Assembly: GCF_013407855.1 (NCBI RefSeq)
Contig: NZ_JACBZH010000001.1
Coordinates: 4,154,001 to 4,218,000, forward strand
Length of the DNA stretch: 64,000 nt
DNA from: Actinopolymorpha rutila
Lineage (GTDB): Bacteria; Actinomycetota; Actinomycetes; Propionibacteriales; Actinopolymorphaceae
Direction of reading: 5' to 3'
The notes under the pieces: model-generated
What the model was told of the DNA's origin: nothing
The model's database searches: none
Seen by the model: the letters and a program-made list of their open reading frames with translations, nothing else
Shown: one piece after another, positions 10,048 through 17,132 of the stretch
Layout: every line of letters begins with the position of its first letter
How positions within the stretch are numbered: the stretch's first letter is position 1
Translations under genes and position numbers: made by a program

Positions 10048-10107
10048 GACCGACCAGCTTAGCCCGGATTCACCGATGGGCGTGGTGGTGTGAGCGTGGC
10101 GTGAGGA

Positions 10108-10179
10108 GCGGATGCCCTTGTGTGTTGGAGGATCGGACTTGTCGAAGGTCGAAACTCTGGCACTACGAAGGGCATCCGC
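10108..10179 (+). promoter_or_regulatory. inverted repeat in IS1380 leader, copy 1
   Basis: GCGGATGCCCTT at 10108-10119 is the exact reverse complement of AAGGGCATCCGC at 10168-10179, with a 48-base loop between. The right arm ends four bases before the transposase ATG at 10183, so when transcribed the stem would cover the ribosome-binding region. This is the arrangement expected for translational silencing of read-through transcripts, as known for some IS elements. The function here is inferred. Confidence 0.55.
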
Positions 10180-10182
10180 AAG

Positions 10183-11601
10183 ATGCAACTGTCTCACACG
10201 TTCGCGGCGACTTCGGCGGTGTTCGACGAGCCGAATCTGGTGTCGTCGGCAGGCCTGGTCCCGGTGATGGGGCTGGCGGAGTCGGCTGGGTTGGCCGACC
10301 TTGTCGATGCATGTCTGAGCGTGCCGACCGATAATGGTGCCAACGCCGGCTCGAAGGTGGCGTCGCTGGTGGGTGGGATGGTCGCCGGGGCGGACAGCAT
10401 CGACGACATGGCGCTGCTCCGCCATGGTGGGATGGGCCGGGTCTTCACCGGCACCTATGCGCCGTCGACGCTGGGGTCGTTCCTGCGCTCGTTCACCTTC
10501 GGCCACGTCCGCCAGCTCGATGCGGTCGCCTCGCGGCTGCTGACCGGGCTGGCGACCAGGACGCCGCTGGTGGCCGGGATCAACGGCATCAATGACTACG
10601 CGGTCGTCGACATCGACGACACGATCGTCGAAGTCCACGGGTATGCCAAGCAGGGGGCGGGGTTCGGCTACTCCGGAGTGCGCGGCCTGAACGCCCTGCT
10701 GGCCACGCTCACCACCGGGCAGACCGCACCGGTGATCGTGGCGCAGCGGCTCCGCAAAGGCTCCTGCGGCTCCGCACGCGGCGCGAAACGCCTGGTTCGT
10801 GACGCGTTGAAGACCGTGAAGACCCTCCGAGGCGCCGGCACCGAAGAGTCGTCTGCGGCCCCTGTGCTCGTGCGGGCGGACTCGGCGTTCTATGGCCGGC
10901 CCACCATCGCCGCCGCTGTCGGCGCGGGCGCGCAGGTGTCGGTCACCGTCCGCCTGGACACGCCCGTGAAGAAGGCCATCGCCACCATCGCTGACGACGC
11001 GTGGCACACGATCGAGTACCCGCACGCGGTCTATGACGAGACCACCGACTGCTGGATCTCCCGGGCTCAGGTCGCAGAGCTACCGTTCACCGCCTTCAGC
11101 GGGAAGAAGAAGGCCGACCAGGTGCCCGGCCGGCTGGTGGTCCGCCGCATCCCCGACCTCAACACCACACCCGGGCAGGACGGCCTGTTCGACGTGTGGC
11201 GGTTCCACGCCTTCTTCACCACCGTGCCCACCCAGGCGATGGACACCGTGACCGTGGACAAGACCCACCGAGCCCACGCGATCATCGAACAAGTCCATGC
11301 CGACCTGAAGAACTCAGCCCTGGCGCACCTGCCCTCGGGCCGGTTCGCCGCGAACGCCGCCTGGCTCGTCCTGGCCGTGATGGCGTTCAACCTGACCCGC
11401 GCCGCGGCCACTCTCACCGGGCCGGCGCTGGCCCGCGCGACCACGGCCACGATCCGCCGCAAGCTGATCGCCGTCCCCGCACGCATCGCGCACTCCGCCC
11501 GACGGATCACGCTGCACCTGCCGACCGCCTGGCCGTGGGAAACCGCGTGGACACGCCTGTTCACCCACGCCTGCGGGCCACCCACCCCGGCAACAACCTG
11601 A
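10183..11601 (+). CDS. IS1380-family transposase, copy 1
   Basis: This 472-residue DDE transposase has catalytic candidates Asp in VVDIDDTIVEVHG, Asp in VLVRADSAFYG and Glu in AHAIIEQVHADLKN. The glycine-rich GAGFGYSGVRGLNALLA and the C-terminal RFAANAAWLVLAVMAFNL are typical of the family. The frame is open from a GTG at 10120, but that lies inside the leader hairpin. ATG 10183 opens on MQLSHTFAATSAVFDEPNL, the usual N terminus. It is identical to copy 2 except Asn in place of Lys in PTDNGAN. Confidence 0.92.
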   Translation: MQLSHTFAATSAVFDEPNLVSSAGLVPVMGLAESAGLADLVDACLSVPTDNGANAGSKVASLVGGMVAGADSIDDMALLRHGGMGRVFTGTYAPSTLGSFLRSFTFGHVRQLDAVASRLLTGLATRTPLVAGINGINDYAVVDIDDTIVEVHGYAKQGAGFGYSGVRGLNALLATLTTGQTAPVIVAQRLRKGSCGSARGAKRLVRDALKTVKTLRGAGTEESSAAPVLVRADSAFYGRPTIAAAVGAGAQVSVTVRLDTPVKKAIATIADDAWHTIEYPHAVYDETTDCWISRAQVAELPFTAFSGKKKADQVPGRLVVRRIPDLNTTPGQDGLFDVWRFHAFFTTVPTQAMDTVTVDKTHRAHAIIEQVHADLKNSALAHLPSGRFAANAAWLVLAVMAFNLTRAAATLTGPALARATTATIRRKLIAVPARIAHSARRITLHLPTAWPWETAWTRLFTHACGPPTPATT

Positions 11602-11834
11602 CCACCCAGCCTCCTACGGCGCGAACCGGAACCCCGAACGTGGACACCTGGCAACCAGGCCAGGCGAAAGCGCCTGCCCCCAACCACAGCCCAGCAGCAA
11701 CGCGCCCCCGGAAACGATCACCTACAGCCCATCGGTGGATTCGGGCTTAGTGCATGTCCCTTGGGCGGCTGGATCCGCTGGCAGCGTTGGGCGAGCGCGG
11801 AGCGGCCGGGCGATACCACCGAGTCACCGGCTCG

Positions 11835-12028
11835 CTGCCGAGCCCTATGCGGATGAGCCGGGGTGAAGTGTCGGTCACCGCGGAGGACATGCCAGTCGAC
11901 GATACCGGTGATCCGTCCGTTGTTGTCGCAGAGGACGTTTTCAGGTCTGTAGTCGTTGTGCAGTTTCGGCACCAGAGGTTCAAGCAGACGGGGGAACGAC
12001 CCGTGCGGTCGACCCTCACCCGTTGAAG
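11835..12028 (-). pseudogene. aminoglycoside-phosphotransferase-like fragment
   Basis: Reading leftward, a short open piece encodes LLEPLVPKLHNDYRPENVL, CDNNGRITGIVDWHVLRGD and RHFTPAH. HNDYRPENVL is the catalytic HxDxxxxN loop of APH/choline-kinase-like proteins and GRITGIVDW contains the following DxD-type Asp. Everything N-terminal of this and the C-terminal helices are missing. Downstream of RHFTPA the frame drifts into unrelated sequence, and IS1380 copy 1 ends 84 bases away. It cannot be a functional kinase. Confidence 0.65.
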
Positions 12029-12044
12029 CTTGTCCAAATGAAGC

Positions 12045-13694
12045 CTACGGTTTCGAGGACGTCCTGCTCTCCGGCCGCACGATCGTATCGAGCATCGTCT
12101 TCATCCGTTCCGTCGGCAGGGCCACGGCGCGTGCCCAGTAGTAGATGATCAAGCTGAATGCGGCGACCGCGGCCAGATCCCGCCACAGTGGGAGGATCGG
12201 ATGCTTGAGTGGTCCGAAATCGCTGAGGTAGACGATCACCCCGAGGCCGATTAGATAGACCGGCAGCCATTGGGCGGCACGCCAGTTCAGCTCGGGTGCA
12301 ATCGGGTTCAATCGGAGGACCCGATTCCCAGCCAGGATGACATAGCCGATCAAGATCGCAATTCCGAGCTTCCAGTCGGTGTCCCATCCGGACCACAAGA
12401 TCAAGAAGTTGGCGACGATGAACGCGATCGGAGAAATCACCGCACCACCACGCAGTCGATACGGGCGTTCGGCATCGGGCAACCGCTTGCGGAACACGGC
12501 GAAGGAGAGTGGCGCGCCGGCATACATCAACACACTGGCGCCGGTGATCAAACCGACCAGTGATCGCCAACTGGGGAACGGTAGGAAGCAGACGCAGCCG
12601 ATCACGAACGCGGTGATCAACCCCAGCCATGGCACCCCACGCCGATCGGTCGACTGATACCACCTTGGGAGATATCCATTACGGGCAAGACCATACGAGA
12701 TCCGAGAGCTCGATGCGCCGTACACCAGCGCGGTGCCGCCTGGGGAGATCACCGCGTCGATGTAGAGGATGGCCGCGAGCCAGCCGAGGCCGACCAGCGA
12801 GGCCAGCTGTGCGAACGGCCCGGTCATCGCGGTGTACGCACTCGTTGACCAGTGAGTACCGATCTGGCTGGCCGGCAGGCCACCGAGGAACACCAACTGT
12901 AGACCGATATAGATGATCGCCCCGATCACAATCGATCCGATCACCGCCAGCGGAATGTCCCGCTTCGGATTCCTGCTTTCACCAGCCAGCTGATCGGCTT
13001 GTTCGAAGCCTAGGAAGGCGAACACGATGCCACTGGTCGACACCGCGCCCAGCATCCCGCGCACTCCGTACGGATTGAGCCCGTCGGCAGCGGTGAAGTT
13101 CGCGGCGTGGAAATTGACGATGCCGATCACCATGATCGTGAGCAACGGAGTGCCGACCTTCCACCAGGTCGCAGCACTGTTGGTGTTGGCAAGCTTGCGG
13201 ATGCTGAGGAAGTTGATCGACGTGACGATCGCCATCAGGACGACCGCGACCACGATGCCGGACGGAGTGAGCACGCTCTGCCCAGCGCGTCGCGTCATGA
13301 AGCCTTTGGCGAACGCGTAGTGCTGGCCATAGCTGATCATGGCCAAGACCTCGATCGGCGCCACGGTCAACGCTTGCAACCAGGAGAACCAACCGAACGA
13401 TGCTCCGACCGCACCACCGAAGGCGTAGTGAGGGAACCGAGCCGTGCCGCCGGCCACCGGATACATCGCCCCTAGCTCGGCGTGCACCAGCGCAAGAATG
13501 ATGATGGCTACGGCACCGATGCCCCACGAGATGAGCGCCGCCGGCCCAGCGGCCTTCAGAGCCAACTGCGACCCGAATAGCCAGCCCGACCCGATGATCG
13601 AGCCGACCGACATCCAGGTCAGACCCACCAGCCTGATGTCCCGACGAAGGCCGACGCCGCCCGATGAGGGCGCCAGCGGTACCTGTCCCGCCAT
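12045..13694 (-). CDS. APC-superfamily amino acid permease
   Basis: This 549-residue protein has about 12-14 hydrophobic segments. It shows the APC signature at TM1, SVGSIIGSGWLFGSQLA (the GxG break where substrate backbone binds), then GGTARFPHYAFGGAVGASFGW and FAFLGFEQADQLAGESRNPKRDIP, a hallmark of the AAT/YdgF-like group. Cytoplasmic-membrane uptake or exchange of an amino acid or amine is expected, and the specific substrate is not readable. ATG 13694 is preceded by GAGGTG; GTG 13703 is an alternative. The neighbours are IS elements on both sides, so its context gives no further clue. Confidence 0.9.
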   Translation of the reverse strand: MAGQVPLAPSSGGVGLRRDIRLVGLTWMSVGSIIGSGWLFGSQLALKAAGPAALISWGIGAVAIIILALVHAELGAMYPVAGGTARFPHYAFGGAVGASFGWFSWLQALTVAPIEVLAMISYGQHYAFAKGFMTRRAGQSVLTPSGIVVAVVLMAIVTSINFLSIRKLANTNSAATWWKVGTPLLTIMVIGIVNFHAANFTAADGLNPYGVRGMLGAVSTSGIVFAFLGFEQADQLAGESRNPKRDIPLAVIGSIVIGAIIYIGLQLVFLGGLPASQIGTHWSTSAYTAMTGPFAQLASLVGLGWLAAILYIDAVISPGGTALVYGASSSRISYGLARNGYLPRWYQSTDRRGVPWLGLITAFVIGCVCFLPFPSWRSLVGLITGASVLMYAGAPLSFAVFRKRLPDAERPYRLRGGAVISPIAFIVANFLILWSGWDTDWKLGIAILIGYVILAGNRVLRLNPIAPELNWRAAQWLPVYLIGLGVIVYLSDFGPLKHPILPLWRDLAAVAAFSLIIYYWARAVALPTERMKTMLDTIVRPESRTSSKP

Positions 13695-14014
13695 AGCGAT
13701 CACCTCTATGCGCGACCCGCAACACGCTCAACGCCAAGATACGACCGTACGGACACCCACCGAACGTGCCCTAAGGTTCACGCCCGGCCTCGAAGGCCAC
13801 GCCGCTGTCGGGATGCCGGACATGCCGGCCATGAGCACTGCGCTGGGTCAGACCGACTGCCGCCGGCCGAATAGTCGCAGTTGGCCGAACGCCCGGCGCC
13901 CGCTCCACCGCACCTGGCAGCCCTACGGGCCCTCCGCCGCATGAAGGTGACTGGCTGATCCCGATTTCTGCTTCGTCCTTGCTCGTCGCTCGGTGCCCCG
14001 TCGCCGGAGGGCCC
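13695..14014. other. intergenic next to IS481-type element
   Basis: I recognise no gene between the permease start and the IS. The permease promoter must lie here. Confidence 0.4.
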
Positions 14015-15154
14015 GCTAGGTGTTGCGGGTCGTGACGTTGGTGACGGTCTGGTGGAGGCGTGAGGCGGGTGGTTGGTCGCCGGCGGCGGTGTGGGCTCGA
14101 TGGTAGTTGTAGTGGATGTTCCACACCTGGATCGCTCGTGCGCGTTGGCCTTCGCTGGTCCACACGCGGGCGTAGAGGAGTTCCTCAGCCAGGGTGCGCT
14201 GGTAGCGCTCGGCCTTGCCGTTGTGGCGGGGTGTGTAGGGACGGGTGCGCTGGTGGCGCGAGGCGAAGGCTGTCGCTGTGCGCACGAACGCCCCGGCCCG
14301 GTAGTTCGCACCATTGTCGGTGACCAGGCGAGTGATCCGGACGATGCCGTGGGCTGCGAAGAACGCTCGTGCCCGGTGGAAGAAGCCGATGGTCGTCTTG
14401 GCGGTCTCATCGGTTAGGTGCTCGGTGTAGGCCAGCCGGGAGAACCCGTCGACGGCTGAGTGCAGGTAGACGTAGCCCGCCTTGGCACCACCCTTCTTCT
14501 TGGCTTTGGCGCGTTGGGCGGCCCGGTCGGCGTCACTGCCGCGCCCGTGGGCCCGCCAGCCGCCACCATCGGGGATCCGGCCGACCTTCTTCACATCCAG
14601 GTGCACCATGTGCCCCGGATAGCGGGCAGTGATCCGCTCCGGCCGCCGGTTCGACGCACCGGACGGGTCCAGGTCACGGCGCCGGTTGATGCCCAGGCGG
14701 ACCAGCCACCGGCCTACGGTGGCGACCGAGACCCGGTGGCCGCGGTGGGTGAGCTCGGCGGCGATCGTGCGGGCGGACCACTTGTGCTCTCGCCGCCAGC
14801 TCTCGATCAGCTCCACCACCTCATCCGGTGTCTGTGACGGGGAGGAATGCGGGGCCGAGGAGCGGTCGAGCAGGCCGGCGTCGCCGCTGGACCGGTAGCG
14901 GTTCACCCATCTCGACAGGCACTGACGTGACACACCGGCCTCCGCAGCCACGTGTGCGATCGGACGGGTCTGGCACCGGGTAACAAGACGCAGCCGGCCG
15001 GCAGGAGTCAACGGGGCGCTAGCGTGGGACACGAGGGGTAGATCCCTTTCGGTGAGCAGGACGGTTGGTCGCACTTCCATCCTGCCGTCGGGCGATCTAC
15101 CCCTCGTTCACACCCTGGCTACCGTCAACAACCTCATGAGCCACAACAGCTAGG
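14015..15154 (-). mobile_element. IS481-family insertion sequence with GCTAGG duplication
   Basis: The element proper is 14021-15148 (1128 bp). It is flanked on both sides by the identical hexamer GCTAGG (14015-14020 and 15149-15154), which fits the NCTAGN target preference described for IS481. The terminal inverted repeats are imperfect over about 28 bases: left TGTTGCGGGTCGTGACGTTG and right, reversed, TGTTGTGGCTCATGAGGTTG. One transposase fills the element. The insertion lies between the APC permease and the orphan response regulator. Intact duplications indicate a simple insertion that has not rearranged since. Confidence 0.93.
14016..15080 (-). CDS. IS481-family transposase
   Basis: The 354-residue integrase-core transposase has an N-terminal helix-turn-helix (RPIAHVAAEAGVSRQCLSRW) and a second one (WSARTIAAELTHRGHRVSVA). 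The DDE core has HMVHLDVKKVGRIP (first Asp), ITRLVTDNGANYR (second Asp) and TPRHNGKAERYQRTL (Glu). All catalytic residues are present and the gene looks intact. Its stop codon TAG (14018-14016) is not inside the element but in the flanking GCTAGG duplication, and the last Thr codon spans the IS end. The start at 15080 lies about 70 bases inside the right end. Confidence 0.93.
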   Translation of the reverse strand: MEVRPTVLLTERDLPLVSHASAPLTPAGRLRLVTRCQTRPIAHVAAEAGVSRQCLSRWVNRYRSSGDAGLLDRSSAPHSSPSQTPDEVVELIESWRREHKWSARTIAAELTHRGHRVSVATVGRWLVRLGINRRRDLDPSGASNRRPERITARYPGHMVHLDVKKVGRIPDGGGWRAHGRGSDADRAAQRAKAKKKGGAKAGYVYLHSAVDGFSRLAYTEHLTDETAKTTIGFFHRARAFFAAHGIVRITRLVTDNGANYRAGAFVRTATAFASRHQRTRPYTPRHNGKAERYQRTLAEELLYARVWTSEGQRARAIQVWNIHYNYHRAHTAAGDQPPASRLHQTVTNVTTRNT

Positions 15155-15366
15155 TCTGCTTGCCGAATGTCACCGCCAGCTTCAACAAGGCACTGGGCCC
15201 GAGGCTGGCGGAGCGGCCACAGCAGTCTCACAGCCGTGGAAACAAGCTCGTCACCTTCGACCGTGGTGGCGGTGTGGTGGCTTGGCGCGCAAAACGTGGC
15301 GCCGCGACGAAACCCGCCAGCCAGGCGCTGACGAACCGCGAGCCAGTCTGTTGACGGTTGCCAGGC

Positions 15367-16071
15367 TCACGATTGTGGTGGGCGCAGGACGTAGCCGACA
15401 CCGCGAACCGTGTGGATCAGCGGCTCGGCGTCGACGTCGATCTTGCGGCGGAGGTAGGAGATGTAGAGCTCGACCACGTTGGCGTTGCCGCCGAAGTCGT
15501 AGTTCCACACCCGGTCCAGGATCTGCGCCTTGGACAACACCGTGCGGGCGTTGCGCATCAGGAACCGCAACAGTTCGAACTCCGTCGGGGTCAGCTCGAT
15601 CAGCCGGTCACCGCGGCGTACTTCGCGGGAGTCCTCGTCGAGCATCAGGTCGGCGACCCGCAGGCCGGTGCCGCGGGGCATCGTGACGGTCGCGCGGCGC
15701 ATGACCGTGCGCAGCCGGGCGATCAGCTCCTCCAGGCTGAACGGCTTGGTGACGTAGTCGTCGCCACCGATGGTGAGCCCGCGAACACGGTCCTCGGTGG
15801 CGTCGCGGGCGGTGAGGAAGATGACCGGCGCGTCCACCCCTTTGGCGCGAAGTGCCGCGAACAACGCGAAACCGTCGGTGTCGGGCAGCATCACGTCCAG
15901 CACGATCGCGGACGGCTCGAAGTCGCGGGCCTGGGTCAGCGCCTGGTCGGCGGTGCCGGCGACCATGGTGTGCCAGCCTTCGTACCGCAGCGCGGAGGCG
16001 ATCATCTCCGCGAGATATCGCTCATCGTCAACAATCAACACCCGCGCTGATGAGTCAGCCATGGCCGCCAT
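15367..16071 (-). CDS. OmpR-family response regulator, orphan
   Basis: The 234-residue protein has a receiver domain (about residues 9-120) with acidic pocket VDDE, phospho-acceptor Asp in AIVLDVMLPDTDG, Thr in IFLTARD and Lys in DYVTKPFS. A winged-helix DNA-binding domain follows (about 140-230: ELTPTEFELLRFLMRNARTV, LYISYLRRKID, TVRGVGYVLR). It resembles actinobacterial TcrA/MprA-like regulators. Starts MAAMADSS at 16071 or the second ATG at 16062 are both possible. No kinase gene follows; the IS481-type element lies about 210 bases downstream, where the cognate histidine kinase would usually be. Confidence 0.92.
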   Translation of the reverse strand: MAAMADSSARVLIVDDERYLAEMIASALRYEGWHTMVAGTADQALTQARDFEPSAIVLDVMLPDTDGFALFAALRAKGVDAPVIFLTARDATEDRVRGLTIGGDDYVTKPFSLEELIARLRTVMRRATVTMPRGTGLRVADLMLDEDSREVRRGDRLIELTPTEFELLRFLMRNARTVLSKAQILDRVWNYDFGGNANVVELYISYLRRKIDVDAEPLIHTVRGVGYVLRPPQS

Positions 16072-16134
16072 TGCAGCCGCCTTCGTGGTGAAGGACGCGT
16101 TCCCTGCGCGCGCTACGCCCGGCTCTAACGGAAA

Positions 16135-16323
16135 TCACTGCTGACGTCGCCTTCGCCCCTGTCCGGTTGCACAATTTTCTCCTCGCGGCACCGCCGCGAC
16201 CCCGGCCTGTGCGCCAGATGCCAACGATCGCTTTGACTGCGGTGGACTGGAGTCTCCGAGCAGGGCTCCGGCGACGGCGCCCGAAGCTGTACGGATCAAG
16301 AATCGACGGCGCGGGATCGTCAT
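16135..16323 (-). pseudogene. Tat-signal stub of a lost secreted protein
   Basis: From ATG 16323 the frame opens with MTIPRRRFLIRTASGAVAGA, an N-terminal twin-arginine signal with the RRRFL motif and a hydrophobic alanine/glycine stretch. It then becomes low-complexity and stops after 63 residues with no recognisable mature domain. It may be the start of a Tat-exported or lipoprotein gene whose body was deleted. A genuine tiny exported protein cannot be excluded. Confidence 0.35.
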
Positions 16324-16382
16324 GCAACCAACGCTAGGGAGGACAACGTTAACGGACGGCAAGATGGTTCGCGTTCTGAGAG

Positions 16383-17075
16383 CTAGTGGCGGTCCTCTAG
16401 CCGGTAGCCGTGCCCGCGCAGGGTCGTGATTTCTGGCGCGCTGACGCCGCTGGACGCTGCCGCCTGGTCGAGCCGGCGTCGAAGTGCCGCAACGTGAACA
16501 TCGAGGGTCTTGGTGGACCCGAACCAGTTCTCATCCCACACGTCACTCATCAGCGACTCGCGGCTGACCGCGTGGCCACGATCTTGGGCCAGCCGGGCAA
16601 GCAGGTCGAACTCCCTCGCCCGTAGGTCCACCTCCACGTCGCCGAGCAGGCAGCGCCGGGCAGCGGTGTCGACCACGAGCGCGCCGACCCGTAGATCCTC
16701 CGTCGTCGCATTGGCGGGTGCGGAGCGGCGCAGGTGGGCGCGTATGCGGGCCGCCAACTCGGTGAACCGGAATGGTTTAGTCAGGTAATCGTCAGCGCCA
16801 GCCTCCAGACCGAGGATGACGTCGAGTTCTTCTTGGCGCGCGGTGAGCATGACGATCACGGTGTCGGGTTGAATGCGACGCAGCCGACGGCAGACCTCGA
16901 CACCATCAAGGTCCGGCAGTGACAAATCTAAGAGGATCAGGTCCCATGGTCGGTCGTTCTCCAGCGCAGCCTGTCCCCCTTTGACCCAGGTCACCTCGTG
17001 ACCCTGGCTGCTCAGGCCGTCCTTGAGAACCTTGCCAATGATCTCGTCGTCCTCGACGACAAGTATCCCGGTCAT
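16383..17075 (-). CDS. OmpR-family response regulator of ABC/kinase block
   Basis: The 230-residue response regulator has receiver residues VVEDDE, Asp in LILLDLSLPDLDG, Thr in VMLTARQ and Lys in DYLTKPFR. Its C-terminal winged helix carries LRAREFDLLARLAQDRGHAV and LDVHVAALRRRLDQ, closing with LRGHGYRLEDR. ATG 17075 is used because ILVVEDDE starts right after it; the frame opens at 17099. It is read in the same direction as, and 57 bases after, the FtsX-type permease. The divergent histidine kinase at 22093 is the likely partner. The whole block (lipoprotein, two ATPases, permease, regulator) may be one transcript under its own feedback. Confidence 0.92.
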   Translation of the reverse strand: MTGILVVEDDEIIGKVLKDGLSSQGHEVTWVKGGQAALENDRPWDLILLDLSLPDLDGVEVCRRLRRIQPDTVIVMLTARQEELDVILGLEAGADDYLTKPFRFTELAARIRAHLRRSAPANATTEDLRVGALVVDTAARRCLLGDVEVDLRAREFDLLARLAQDRGHAVSRESLMSDVWDENWFGSTKTLDVHVAALRRRLDQAAASSGVSAPEITTLRGHGYRLEDRH

Positions 17076-17132
17076 GCAGTCACCATAACGTCGTGTCACA
17101 GGCTGCCAGGGTGGAGGAGATCTCTTTCAAGA

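Larger units (their letters stand above)
10058..11750 (+). mobile_element. IS1380-family insertion sequence, copy 1
   Basis: This 1693-bp element is repeated at 54870-56562 with one visible base difference (AAT at 10333 in place of AAA). The ends are imperfect inverted repeats of 23 bases: the left begins CTTAGCCCGGATTCACCGAT, and the right end read in reverse begins CTAAGCCCGAATCCACCGAT. CTTA stands at both outer edges in both copies. It is either part of the element or a 4-bp target duplication chosen identically twice, and these two sites cannot settle which. It carries one transposase and a leader hairpin, and interrupts DNA between the CPT-like kinase and an APH fragment. Confidence 0.92.

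Noticed and set aside
9457..11025. 522-residue frame reading from the IS into the CPT-like kinase
   Set aside because: Its first 320 codons are antisense to the transposase. Only the last 190 are the kinase.
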